Positions 8,172 to 16,723 of a DNA stretch of 64,000 bases are shown one piece after another. The stretch is from CAIUSP01 sp964594365 (lineage in GTDB: Bacteria > Actinomycetota > Thermoleophilia > Solirubrobacterales > 70-9), in NCBI GenBank assembly GCA_964594365.1, contig CAZQMB010000002.1, forward strand, positions 106,818 to 170,817, written 5' to 3'. The translations under genes were made by a program, and so were the position numbers. Each line of letters opens with the position of its first letter. Position 1 is the stretch's first letter. The notes beneath the pieces were generated by a model that did no database searches, was not told the origin of the DNA, and worked only from the letters and a program-made list of their open reading frames with translations.

Positions 8172-8193
8172 CCGAGCGCGGACTGCTCAGGGT

Positions 8194-8781
8194 CTAGTCG
8201 CGGAAGTCGATTTTCTTGATCACCTTCGCGGGGGCCCCCGCAGCGATGACTCCGCTCGGGAGATCCCGGGTGACGACGGAGTTGGCCCCGATCACGCACC
8301 GCTCGCCGATCGTCACACCCCCGGTGACCACACAGTTGGCACCGAACCAACAGTTGTCCCCGATCCTGACCGGCCCCTTGCCGACGAAGCCCTGCCAGGT
8401 GATCGGCTGATCCGGATCGTCGTAACGATGGTCGGCGTCGCCGACGAAACACTGGTTGGCGAACATCACGTGATCGCCGATCACGATCTCCTCGTAGGCG
8501 GCGAGCATCGAGTTCCGGTTGAGGAAGCAGCCCTCGCCGATCGTGATGGTCGCCTCGGGCGCGAGTGTGAGCCAACAACCGGGCTCGAGCAGAGTCTCCC
8601 GACCGATCCTCAGCCGACCGTCATCGAGTGCCTCTAGGACCTCGCCCTCGACCGGGGGCCTGATGAAAAAACCCCCGGAGGCAGCATGACGCGCGATCCG
8701 GTACCTCCTCCAGAACCGGCGATTGCGTTCGTACCAGCGTCGCTTCCGGTTCCAGAGTCGCCATTGCATCGGGGTCGGCAT
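8194..8781 (-). CDS. Hexapeptide-repeat O-acetyltransferase
   Basis: Left-handed beta-helix acyltransferase of the maltose/galactoside-acetyltransferase type. The first 60 residues are basic and Arg/Trp-rich, then come imperfect hexapeptide turns (ITIGEGCFLNRNSMLAAYEEIVIGDHV, in part, then VRIGDNCWFGANCVV and VTIGERCVIGANSVV), ending in the usual AGAPAKVIKKI. The acceptor cannot be deduced; sugars or cell-surface glycans are usual. ATG at 8781 gives 195 residues; a longer frame to 8850 would cross the divergent ROK promoter and is unlikely. The gene is convergent with panB and divergent from the glucokinase, with only about 56 bases for both promoters. Confidence 0.8.
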   Translation of the reverse strand: MPTPMQWRLWNRKRRWYERNRRFWRRYRIARHAASGGFFIRPPVEGEVLEALDDGRLRIGRETLLEPGCWLTLAPEATITIGEGCFLNRNSMLAAYEEIVIGDHVMFANQCFVGDADHRYDDPDQPITWQGFVGKGPVRIGDNCWFGANCVVTGGVTIGERCVIGANSVVTRDLPSGVIAAGAPAKVIKKIDFRD

Positions 8782-8824
8782 GCGACGAGGATCCCAGATA
8801 TCTCCCCGTCCGTTGCACACCGAA

Positions 8825-8830
8825 TATCTT
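8825..8830 (+). promoter_or_regulatory. Putative -10 element of the ROK kinase gene
   Basis: TATCTT, seven bases before the GTG at 8838. This spacing favours GTG 8838 over the TTG at 8829, which overlaps the hexamer. Confidence 0.45.
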
Positions 8831-8837
8831 GTCTGAT

Positions 8838-9818
8838 GTGAGTGAGTCACAAGATCTGATCTCCGGGGTAGATCTCGGTGGCACCAAGATCCAGACGGTG
8901 GTGCTCGACGGCGACGGGCAGGTGACCGGACAGTCGCGTCGCCCCACGCCCACGACCGGCGGACCCGACGACGTGATCGCGGCGATGACCGACGCCGTCA
9001 CACAGGCATGCTCTGAAGCCGGCATCGAGCCCTCAGATCTTGCAGCGATCGGGGTTGGGTCGCCTGGAGCGGTCGATGGCAAGGAGGGGACCGTTTCGAG
9101 CGCACTCAATCTCCCTGACTGGGCCGGCGCGGTACCGATGGGGCCCAAGTTGAGCGAGGCACTCGGCCCGCCGGCATTCATCGGAAACGATGTCCAGGTG
9201 GCAACCGAGGCTGAATTCACGAGCGGAGCCGGCAAACCGTACGACTCGATCCTCGGCGTGTTCTGGGGCACCGGCGTTGGCGGAGGCCTGATCCTCGATA
9301 AGGAACCGTGGTTGGGCAGAGGCTCTGCCGGCGAGATAGGGCACATGGTCATCCGCCGCGGCGGGGCAAAGTGCCCCTGCGGTCGCCGAGGCTGCATGGA
9401 GGCCTATGCCGGTCGCAAGGCAATGGAGATGAAAGCGCGCGAGGAGGTCGCTGCCGGCAAGGAGACGGACCTGTTCAACATCATGGAGGAGCACCACAAG
9501 GATCGACTGACCAGCGGAATCTGGGACCGGGCGGTCGAGCACGGCGACGATATGGCGATCGCCTTGATGGAGCGTGCAGTCAAGGCGCTCGCGGCGGGAA
9601 TCGCCTCTGCGGTCAACTTGCTCGATATCGAAGCGGTGATCCTCGGCGGCGGCCTCGGGGTGAGGTTCGGGGATCGCTATCTGCAGAGGATCCAGTCACG
9701 CATGCATCGGCATCTGTTCAAAGACGACGACCCTCCGGAGATGCACGTTGCGGCGCTGGGCGATCTCGGCGGTGCTATCGGCGCGGCTCAGCTCGGCGCA
9801 CGCGGGATCTCCGGCTAA
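8838..9818 (+). CDS. ROK-family sugar kinase, probable glucokinase
   Basis: Phosphorylates glucose (or a related sugar) with ATP, feeding the adjoining Pgi and pentose-phosphate genes. The protein of 326 residues has the phosphate-1 motif SGVDLGGTKIQTVVLDGDG at its start, the GNDVQVATEAE active-site region near residue 118, WGTGVGGGLI, and the ROK zinc/signature CPCGRRGCMEAYAG near 185. No N-terminal helix-turn-helix is present, so it is a kinase and not a ROK repressor. The start is taken as GTG at 8838 on promoter spacing. Its TAA overlaps the opposing pgi stop by two bases. Confidence 0.88.
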   Translation: MSESQDLISGVDLGGTKIQTVVLDGDGQVTGQSRRPTPTTGGPDDVIAAMTDAVTQACSEAGIEPSDLAAIGVGSPGAVDGKEGTVSSALNLPDWAGAVPMGPKLSEALGPPAFIGNDVQVATEAEFTSGAGKPYDSILGVFWGTGVGGGLILDKEPWLGRGSAGEIGHMVIRRGGAKCPCGRRGCMEAYAGRKAMEMKAREEVAAGKETDLFNIMEEHHKDRLTSGIWDRAVEHGDDMAIALMERAVKALAAGIASAVNLLDIEAVILGGGLGVRFGDRYLQRIQSRMHRHLFKDDDPPEMHVAALGDLGGAIGAAQLGARGISG

Positions 9819-11455
9819 GCGTCGTTTCGATCTCGGTAGCGGGCTATCAGGGAATTGGTGGAGGAGTCCCTGCCCGGGTCTCCCTCTGCTGCGAGAAGCG
9901 GCGAGATCTCGACCGCCATGACCTTGCCGAGCTCCACCCCCCATTGATCGAACGAGTCGATTCCCCAGACGGTGCCTTGGCAGAAGACGCTGTGTTCGTA
10001 GAGGGCGATCAGCGAACCGAGGCTCTCGGGTGTGAGACGGTCCGCGAGGATCGTGAGTGACGGACGATTTCCCTCCATCACGCGGTGCGGGACCTGCTCT
10101 TCTGGTGAACCGGCCTCACGAACCTCTTCTGCCGTGCGCCCGAACGCCATCGCCGCCGACTGCGCCAGCAGGTTCGCGAAGAGGATCTGATGGTGCTCTC
10201 CGAGGGGGTTCAGCGAATTGGTGAAACCGATGAAGTCACACGGCACGATCCGAGTGCCTTGGTGGAGCAATTGATAGAAGGAGTGCTGGCCGTTGGTTCC
10301 CGGCTCTCCCCAGAAGATCATCCCCGTGTCGGCCTCTACGCGACTGCCATCGAGTCGTACGTGTTTGCCGTTCGATTCCATGGTCAGCTGCTGCAGGTAG
10401 GCAGGGAACCGGTGCAGGTACTGGTCGTACGGCAGGACCGCGACCGTCTGTGATCGGCATAGCAGCGAGTGCCAGATTGAGAGCAGCCCGTGCAGCGCAG
10501 GCAGGTTCTCAGGCGCAGGCGCGGCGAGGAAGTGCTCATCCATGAGATGGAAGCCCCTGAGCATCTCGGCGAATGCCTCGGGTCCTATCGCGATCATGGT
10601 GGAGAGCCCTATGGCCGAGTCCATCGAGTACCTGCCACCGACCCAGTCCCAGAACCCGAACATGTTCCCGGTATCGATGCCGAACTCGGCCACCCCCTCC
10701 TCGTTGGTCGAGACCGCCACGAAGTGCCTGGCCACAGCAGCCTCGTCTCCTCCCAGCCCCCGCAGAGACCACTCCCGTGCGGTCCGGGCGTTGGTCATCG
10801 TCTCCAGCGTCGTGAAGGTCTTCGAGGAGACGATGAAGAGGGTCTCTTCCGGATCCATCCCCTTGGTCGTCTCGGCGAAGTCCGTCCCATCGATGTTCGA
10901 GACGAACCCGAAACGGAGATTCGGGTCGGCGTAGTGGCGCAGTGCCTCGTAGGCCATCACGGGCCCCAGGTCGGAGCCACCGATTCCGATATTGACCACA
11001 TTGCGGATCCGCCTGCCGGTGTGACCGGTCCAGTCACCTGATCTGACCCGATCAGAGAAGGCTGACATCTGATCGAGAACCTGATGCACCTCTGCCACGA
11101 CGTCTCGACCATCGACGATCAATGAACGGTCCTTGGGCATACGAAGCGCGACATGGAGGACCGACCTGTCCTCGGAGACGTTGATCCTCTCTCCGGCGAA
11201 CATCTGATCCCGACGACTCCAGATCCTGGACTCTTCGGCAAGTTCGAAGAGCGCTTCGAGAACCGGCCCATCGACCCTCGCCTTGGAGTAATCCAGCAGC
11301 AGCCCACCGCCCTCGGTGGTCATCTGGTCGGCTCGCGCAGGGTCGGAGGAGAAGAGATCTCGCAGGTGGACCGCGCTCAGCCTCCCGACCTCATCCCGAA
11401 GCGTCTTCCAGGCGGCCCTCTGCTCTAGCGGAGGAGGAGGGCCGTGATCACTCAT
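9815..11455 (-). CDS. pgi: Glucose-6-phosphate isomerase
   Basis: Interconverts glucose 6-phosphate and fructose 6-phosphate in the cytosol. The 546-residue protein of the long bacterial/eukaryotic type shows NIGIGGSDLGPVMAYEAL near residue 150, the signature VGGRYSMDSAIG near 270 and GTNGQHSFYQLLHQGT near 385. It is a stand-alone enzyme, not the transaldolase-isomerase fusion seen in some actinobacteria. The ATG overlaps the transketolase stop (ATGA), placing it at the 3' end of the gnd-pgl-tkt-pgi operon, and the stop touches the convergent ROK kinase. Confidence 0.98.
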   Translation of the reverse strand: MSDHGPPPPLEQRAAWKTLRDEVGRLSAVHLRDLFSSDPARADQMTTEGGGLLLDYSKARVDGPVLEALFELAEESRIWSRRDQMFAGERINVSEDRSVLHVALRMPKDRSLIVDGRDVVAEVHQVLDQMSAFSDRVRSGDWTGHTGRRIRNVVNIGIGGSDLGPVMAYEALRHYADPNLRFGFVSNIDGTDFAETTKGMDPEETLFIVSSKTFTTLETMTNARTAREWSLRGLGGDEAAVARHFVAVSTNEEGVAEFGIDTGNMFGFWDWVGGRYSMDSAIGLSTMIAIGPEAFAEMLRGFHLMDEHFLAAPAPENLPALHGLLSIWHSLLCRSQTVAVLPYDQYLHRFPAYLQQLTMESNGKHVRLDGSRVEADTGMIFWGEPGTNGQHSFYQLLHQGTRIVPCDFIGFTNSLNPLGEHHQILFANLLAQSAAMAFGRTAEEVREAGSPEEQVPHRVMEGNRPSLTILADRLTPESLGSLIALYEHSVFCQGTVWGIDSFDQWGVELGKVMAVEISPLLAAEGDPGRDSSTNSLIARYRDRNDA

Positions 11456-13494
11456 GGCAGCATGTCGCGCAGCGTCTGGGCGATCGACTCGGGGGAATAG
11501 CCGAAGCGCTCCTGCAGTGCGGCCGCGGGGGCCGACTCACCGAATCGATCCATCGCGACGACCTCTCCCGCGTCGCCAACGTAACGCTCCCAGCCGAAAC
11601 TCGACCCCGCCTCGACCGCCAGCCGCAGGGAGACGGAGGGAGGAAGCACCTCCTCCTGGTACGCGACGTCCTGGCGATCGAAGATCTCCCAGCACGGAAG
11701 GCTGACCACTCGGACCCCTTTTCGACCCTCTGACGCGAGGAGACGCTGCGCCTCGAGGGTCGGTGCCACCTCGCTACCGGTTGCGATCAGGATCGCCTCG
11801 AGATCACCTTCCTCGGCAGCGAGCACGTAGCCACCCTTGAGGACACCCTCGGCCGAGCCGAGATCGGCGCGGTCGAGGACCGGCACGTCCTGCCTCGTCA
11901 TCACGAGGGCCACTGGATCATGGGTCCGGTCGAGCGCAGCGCGCCAGGCATAGGCGACCTCATTGGCGTCGCAGGGTCGAACCACATCGAGGCCCGGCAT
12001 CGCGCGAAGCGCTGCCAGCTGCTCGATCGGCTGATGGGTCGGACCGTCCTCGCCGAGACCGATCGAGTCGTGCGTGAAGAGGTGGATCACGGGTAGCTGC
12101 ATCAGCGCCGAGAGGCGGATCGCCGGCCGGGCGTAGTCGGAGAAGGTCAGATAGGTCGACCAGAGGACTCGCAGATCGGCCAGGGCCAAACCGCTGGCGA
12201 CCGCAGCCGCTCCGTGCTCTCGGACCCCGAGGTGCATCTGACGGCCGGAGCGCTGCCCCGGCTCGAAGGCCTCCGCCCCCTCGATACCCACAGCGGTCGA
12301 ACCCGTCAGGTCGGCAGAGCCGGCGAGGAACCACGGGATCGCGCCAGCCACCGCATTCTCGACCTTGTTCGAAGCCTTGCGGGTGGCGAGTGCATCCGAT
12401 GGCTCGAAGGTGGGGATCGCCTCCTCCCAACCATCAGGCAGGGTCCGGGCGCGCATCTGATCGAGCTCGGCGCGGCGATCTGGATCGAGCCCCTCGAGAG
12501 CCTGCTCCCACTCGGAGCGCAACTCGGCCCCGCGCGCCCCTGATACCTCGGCAAAGCGCTCACGGACACCCTCCGGCACCAGGAACTGGGCATCCGTATC
12601 CCATCCGTACGCCTCCTTGGTCAGCTTCACCTCGTCCTCACCGAGCGGCTCTCCGTGGACAGAGGCCGTGTCGACCTTGTTGGGTGAACCGAAGCCGATG
12701 TGGCTGTCCACCACGATCATGGTCGGCAGCTTCTCCTCGGACTTGAACTGGTCGAGCGCCTTGGCGATCTCCTCGGTGTCATTGGCGTCGTGCACCCGAG
12801 CAACCTGCCAGCCGTATGAGGTGAAGCGTCCGACGACGTCGTCTTCGTAGGTGAGCGAGGTCGATCCATCGATCGTGATGTGGTTGTTGTCGTAGATCCA
12901 GCAGAGGTTGTCGAGCCGTTGGTGCCCTGCGAGTGATGCGGCCTCTCCTGCCACGCCTTCCATCAGGTCTCCATCGCCACAGATCGCGTAGACGTCGTAA
13001 TCGAACAGCCTGGTCTCGCCGTCGTTGAAATGGGCGCCGAGCCATTTGGAAGCCATTGCCATACCGACTGAGGTTGCAACCCCCTGACCGAGCGGGCCTG
13101 TCGTCGTCTCCACACCGGCCGTCCAGTGATATTCGGGGTGGCCGGGGGTGCGTGAGTCGAGCTGCCGGAAGGCCTCTATGTCTTCGATCGGTACGGCCAG
13201 ATCCTCGCCGGGCTTGCCGTCCTCTCCAACCGTCCGGACGCCAGCCAGATGCAGGACCGAGTAGAGGAGCATCGAGGCGTGCCCAGCGGAGAGCACGAAC
13301 CGGTCACGGTTGGGCCAGGTCGGATCCATCGGGTCGTAGCGGAGGAACCGCTGCCAGAGCGTGTACGCGGTAGGTGCGAGACCCATCGGAGCCCCGGGAT
13401 GACCCGAGTTCGCCTTCTGAATCGCATCGATGGAGAGGGTGCGGATCGTGTCGATCGCCAACTGGTCGATTGCCTGGTTTTCCTTTGCGCTCAT
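11452..13494 (-). CDS. tkt: Transketolase
   Basis: Thiamine-diphosphate enzyme of the non-oxidative pentose phosphate pathway that moves two-carbon units between ketoses and aldoses. The 680-residue protein has NSGHPGAPMGLAPTAYTLW near residue 30, the ThDP motif YAICGDGDLMEGVAGEAASL near 155, NNHITIDGSTSLT, and the pyrimidine-domain FTHDSIGLGEDGPTHQPIEQ near 455. ATG at 13494 has AAAGGA six bases upstream. It lies 28 bases after pgl and overlaps pgi by four bases. Transaldolase, its usual partner, is absent from the cluster. Confidence 0.98.
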   Translation of the reverse strand: MSAKENQAIDQLAIDTIRTLSIDAIQKANSGHPGAPMGLAPTAYTLWQRFLRYDPMDPTWPNRDRFVLSAGHASMLLYSVLHLAGVRTVGEDGKPGEDLAVPIEDIEAFRQLDSRTPGHPEYHWTAGVETTTGPLGQGVATSVGMAMASKWLGAHFNDGETRLFDYDVYAICGDGDLMEGVAGEAASLAGHQRLDNLCWIYDNNHITIDGSTSLTYEDDVVGRFTSYGWQVARVHDANDTEEIAKALDQFKSEEKLPTMIVVDSHIGFGSPNKVDTASVHGEPLGEDEVKLTKEAYGWDTDAQFLVPEGVRERFAEVSGARGAELRSEWEQALEGLDPDRRAELDQMRARTLPDGWEEAIPTFEPSDALATRKASNKVENAVAGAIPWFLAGSADLTGSTAVGIEGAEAFEPGQRSGRQMHLGVREHGAAAVASGLALADLRVLWSTYLTFSDYARPAIRLSALMQLPVIHLFTHDSIGLGEDGPTHQPIEQLAALRAMPGLDVVRPCDANEVAYAWRAALDRTHDPVALVMTRQDVPVLDRADLGSAEGVLKGGYVLAAEEGDLEAILIATGSEVAPTLEAQRLLASEGRKGVRVVSLPCWEIFDRQDVAYQEEVLPPSVSLRLAVEAGSSFGWERYVGDAGEVVAMDRFGESAPAAALQERFGYSPESIAQTLRDMLP

Positions 13495-13522
13495 CGGTCC
13501 TTTCCGGTTTTCTGGAACTCGT

Positions 13523-14209
13523 TCAGCCGACCGCAGCCTGATCCGCGATCACCAGCGACTCCGCATATGAAACCCGTCCCGCCGGAATCTCGCGGTCTCC
13601 CTCCAGGAGGCTCGAGAGGGCATCCCTCTTCTCCTCGCCGGTGACGATCCAGAGGAGCGCCTTCGCCTGATCGAGGGTCGGGTAGGTCAGGGTCATTCGC
13701 TGGGCCCCTTGGTAAGGAGCGCTCGTGAGTGCCACCTTTCGATCCGTCACCTCGAGCACCGTATCGCCTGGCACCAACGAAGCCGTGTGTCCGTCGTCTC
13801 CCAAGCCCAGATGGATCAGGTCGAACCGCTCCGGGATTGCAGCCGCGTAGCGCTCTGCGGCGGCCTCTAGATCCGGTTCGGATCCTCCCCCGCCCTCCAC
13901 CGGCATCGGCTTCAGGGAGGCCTGCGCAAGTGGGGACAACGCCGCGATCAAGTGCGTGAGGTTCCTCTCCGGTGACCCGGCGGGCGCGATGCGTTCGTCG
14001 GTCTGGAAGATGGAGATCTTGGACCAGTCGAGATCCCTCTCCTCGAGTCGACCGTACATGCCCCACGGAGTCCTCCCGCCACTGGCGGCGAGATCGAAGT
14101 GAGCACCGCCCGAGATCGCCTCTCGTGCCCTCTCTGCGATCAACTCGGCGCCGCGAGCAGCTACGGCGTCCGCGTCGGGTAGGACCTCCAACTGATGGGA
14201 ACCGCTCAA
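13523..14209 (-). CDS. pgl: 6-phosphogluconolactonase
   Basis: Hydrolyses 6-phosphogluconolactone, the product of Zwf, to 6-phosphogluconate for Gnd, both encoded alongside. The 228-residue protein of the SugarP isomerase fold shows LAASGGRTPWGMY near residue 42, the conserved FQTDERIAPAGSPERN near 68 and HLGLGDDGHTASL near 130. The start is TTG at 14209, overlapping the gnd stop as TTGA, with GAGGG immediately before it; no better ATG or GTG is available near the conserved N-terminus. Confidence 0.95.
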   Translation of the reverse strand: MSGSHQLEVLPDADAVAARGAELIAERAREAISGGAHFDLAASGGRTPWGMYGRLEERDLDWSKISIFQTDERIAPAGSPERNLTHLIAALSPLAQASLKPMPVEGGGGSEPDLEAAAERYAAAIPERFDLIHLGLGDDGHTASLVPGDTVLEVTDRKVALTSAPYQGAQRMTLTYPTLDQAKALLWIVTGEEKRDALSSLLEGDREIPAGRVSYAESLVIADQAAVG

Positions 14210-15249
14210 CCCTCTGACTCCGCCGGCTTCTCGTCGTGCCCGCCGAACTGGTTGCGCATCGCCGAGAGGATCTGGTCGGCGAAATCACCGAGGCCTCTCG
14301 AGTAGAACCTCTCGTAGAGAGCGGCTGTCAGAACAGGTGCCGGCACTCCCTCGTCTATCGCGGCGATCGAGGTCCAGCGCCCCTCGCCCGAATCGGAGAC
14401 TCGCCCGGTGAACTCGCTCAGTTCCGGGGACTCCTGGAACGCGGCTGCGGTCAGATCGAGTAGCCACGACCCGACCACGCTGCCCCTCCGCCAGAGTTCG
14501 GTCACCTCGGGGATATCCAGTTCGTACTGGTAGTACTCGGGGTTGTCCAGCGGCGCGGTCTCTGCATCGGAGTCGCGCTGCTTGAGGCCTGCATCCGCTC
14601 CCTTGAGGATGTTCAGGCCCTCGGCATAGGCAGCCATGATCCCGTACTCGATTCCGTTGTGGACCATCTTCACGAAGTGGCCTGCTCCGCTCGGTCCGCA
14701 GTGCAGGTAGCCCATCTCCGAAGGCGACGGAGTGCCGGACCTTCCGGGTGTCCTCTCCGCCGATTCCACCCCGGGTGCGAGCGTCTCGAAGATCGGGACC
14801 AATCGCTCATAGGCGGAGTCCGGTCCACCGATCATCAGGCAGTAGCCGCGCTCGAGCCCGAATACGCCTCCGCTCGTTCCGCAGTCGAGGTAGTCGATAC
14901 CCGCCTCTGCGACCTTCTCCGCGCGCCTGATGTCATCGCGGTAGTAGGAGTTGCCGCCATCGATTATCGCGTCACCCTGATCGAGAACACCTGCGACCGA
15001 TCCCACGGTTTCCTCGGTGATCTCGCCGGCAGGCACCATGATCCAGACGGCCCGCGGAGCCGAGAGCTTCGAAGCCAACTCCTCGAGCGAGGAGGCGCCC
15101 TCCGCTCCCTCCTCGGCCAGGGCCTTCACCGCATCTGGATCGACGTCGAAGGCAACCACCCTGTGTCCGTCTGCCATCAGACGTCGGGCCATGTTCGCAC
15201 CCATTCGGCCGAGTCCGACCATTCCGATCTCGCTCTTCGTCGAAGCCAA
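14206..15249 (-). CDS. gnd: 6-phosphogluconate dehydrogenase, decarboxylating (short type)
   Basis: Oxidatively decarboxylates 6-phosphogluconate to ribulose 5-phosphate. The 347-residue protein is of the short class, with the nucleotide site IGMVGLGRMGANMARRLM near residue 7, DGGNSYYRDD near 95, DCGTSGGVFGLERGYCLM near 120, and the catalytic Lys in GAGHFVKMVHNGIEYGIM near 190. The TTG at 15249 is strongly supported: AGGAGG lies five bases upstream and the only in-frame ATG further up (15291) precedes the likely -10 element. Coenzyme preference (NAD or NADP) is not certain. It opens the gnd-pgl-tkt-pgi operon, divergent from zwf. Confidence 0.96.
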   Translation of the reverse strand: MASTKSEIGMVGLGRMGANMARRLMADGHRVVAFDVDPDAVKALAEEGAEGASSLEELASKLSAPRAVWIMVPAGEITEETVGSVAGVLDQGDAIIDGGNSYYRDDIRRAEKVAEAGIDYLDCGTSGGVFGLERGYCLMIGGPDSAYERLVPIFETLAPGVESAERTPGRSGTPSPSEMGYLHCGPSGAGHFVKMVHNGIEYGIMAAYAEGLNILKGADAGLKQRDSDAETAPLDNPEYYQYELDIPEVTELWRRGSVVGSWLLDLTAAAFQESPELSEFTGRVSDSGEGRWTSIAAIDEGVPAPVLTAALYERFYSRGLGDFADQILSAMRNQFGGHDEKPAESEG

Positions 15250-15254
15250 CGATC

Positions 15255-15260
15255 CCTCCT
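15255..15260 (-). promoter_or_regulatory. Ribosome binding site that fixes the gnd TTG start
   Basis: AGGAGG, part of GAGGAGGG on the minus strand, five bases before TTG 15249. It is one of the few near-perfect Shine-Dalgarno sequences in the window. Confidence 0.75.
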
Positions 15261-15280
15261 CGTAGTAGCGGTCCGCGTTG

Positions 15281-15286
15281 ATCCTA
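15281..15286 (-). promoter_or_regulatory. Putative -10 element of the gnd operon
   Basis: TAGGAT on the minus strand, 31 bases before the TTG start, leaving a leader of about 25 bases with the strong ribosome binding site. Confidence 0.4.
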
Positions 15287-15296
15287 TTCATCGCGG

Positions 15297-15302
15297 TAGC
15301 CT
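15297..15302 (+). promoter_or_regulatory. Putative -10 element of zwf
   Basis: TAGCCT, eleven bases before the zwf ATG; the leader would be only a few bases. It is back to back with the gnd promoter. Confidence 0.35.
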
Positions 15303-15313
15303 GCGGTCGTCCA

Positions 15314-16723
15314 ATGGCCGCCAAGTCCCCAAGACGCAGCTCCTCCAGGGAAGCGGACGCACTGGTGATCTTCGGGATCACCGGCGACCTCGCGAAGAAG
15401 AAGACATTCCGGGCGCTCTACCGCCTCGAGAAGCGCGGCATGCTGAATTGTCCGATCTTCGGTGTCGCCCGTCAGGAATGGGCGGACGGGGATCTCAAGG
15501 AACACGTCAGACGATGCGTGATGGCCGAAGAGCCCGAGGTCGACCGCAAAGCCCTCGCGAGGCTCGAGAAGCGGATGAGATACGTCGGAGGCAACTTCGA
15601 TGACGAGTGGACCTTCCGGCACCTTGCCTCGCAGCTGAAGGCGACGCGGCCGGTCTTCTACCTGGAGGTACCTCCGTCGCTCTTCGGCGAGGTGGTCGAC
15701 AGGCTCGGAGAGGTCGGGCTCACCGATGGAGCCCGGGTGGTGATCGAGAAGCCCTTCGGTCACGACCTCGCATCGGCTCGCAAGTTGAACGACGAGATCA
15801 GTCGCACGCTCAGCGAGGACCAGATCTACCGGATCGACCACTTCCTCGGCAAGGAGCCGGTGATGGACATCTCCTATCTGAGGTTTGCGAACTCGCTGCT
15901 GGAGCCTGTCTGGAACCGCCAGTACGTGTCGCACGTCCAGATGACCATGGCCGAAGACTTCGGAGTGGCAGATCGCGGATCCTTCTACGACCCGGTGGGA
16001 GCACTGCGCGACGTGGTTCAGAACCACCTGCTCCAGGTGCTCTCGCTGGTCGCGATGGAACCGCCGTCCGGGAACGATCCGGATTCCGTCAGGGACAAGA
16101 AGCTGGAGCTGTTCAAGGCCATGCCGTCGGCCGATCCGAAACGCTATGTGCGAGGCCAGTACACCGGGTACAGGAAGGTGAAGGGCGTTTCAGCCCAGTC
16201 GACGACCGAGACCTTCGCCGCCCTCGAGCTGCGGGTGGAGAACTGGCGGTGGGCCGGGGTCCCCTTCTTCATCCGCGCCGGCAAGTGCATGCCGGTGACC
16301 GAGACGGAGATCACCGTCCACTTCAAGCAGCCGCCTCGCCTCTCGCTCGGCCCGAAATCGCAGCCGCCGCCGAACACATTGACCATCAGGCTCAACCCCA
16401 CGCCGGGAGCGCGGATCCGGTTCATCGCGAAGGAGGCCGGTGAGGATGCCTACGAGCCGGCCGACCTGGAGGTCCTCTTCGAACGCAAGCCGGGCGAAGA
16501 GCCCGAGCCGTATGAGCGATTGCTCTCGGATGCCCTTCGAGGCGATCAACAGCTTTTCACGAGAGAAGATGCAGTCGAGGAGACCTGGCGAATCGTCGGA
16601 CCACTTCTGAAGCGCCCGCCGAAGGTAGATACCTACAAACCCGGGACCTGGGGCCCGGCTAGCGCGCGGCGACTGGTGCGCGGCGTTTGCGACTGGGAGA
16701 GCCCTTGGATGCCTTCTTCTTGA
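15314..16723 (+). CDS. zwf: Glucose-6-phosphate 1-dehydrogenase
   Basis: Oxidises glucose 6-phosphate to 6-phosphogluconolactone with NADP, entering the pentose phosphate pathway. The 469-residue protein has the coenzyme motif LVIFGITGDLAKKKTF near residue 17, the substrate motif YRIDHFLGKEPV near 175, RFANSLLEPVWNRQYV near 195 and the C-terminal YKPGTWGPASA. ATG at 15314 lacks a ribosome binding site but gives the family N-terminus. OpcA, the Zwf partner of many actinobacteria, is not adjacent. The last 65 bases overlap the 3' end of uvrA on the other strand. Confidence 0.97.
   Translation: MAAKSPRRSSSREADALVIFGITGDLAKKKTFRALYRLEKRGMLNCPIFGVARQEWADGDLKEHVRRCVMAEEPEVDRKALARLEKRMRYVGGNFDDEWTFRHLASQLKATRPVFYLEVPPSLFGEVVDRLGEVGLTDGARVVIEKPFGHDLASARKLNDEISRTLSEDQIYRIDHFLGKEPVMDISYLRFANSLLEPVWNRQYVSHVQMTMAEDFGVADRGSFYDPVGALRDVVQNHLLQVLSLVAMEPPSGNDPDSVRDKKLELFKAMPSADPKRYVRGQYTGYRKVKGVSAQSTTETFAALELRVENWRWAGVPFFIRAGKCMPVTETEITVHFKQPPRLSLGPKSQPPPNTLTIRLNPTPGARIRFIAKEAGEDAYEPADLEVLFERKPGEEPEPYERLLSDALRGDQQLFTREDAVEETWRIVGPLLKRPPKVDTYKPGTWGPASARRLVRGVCDWESPWMPSS

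Noticed and set aside
8782..8850. N-terminal extension of the acetyltransferase to position 8850
   Set aside because: It would cross the promoter and start of the divergent ROK kinase, and the added residues do not resemble the family.
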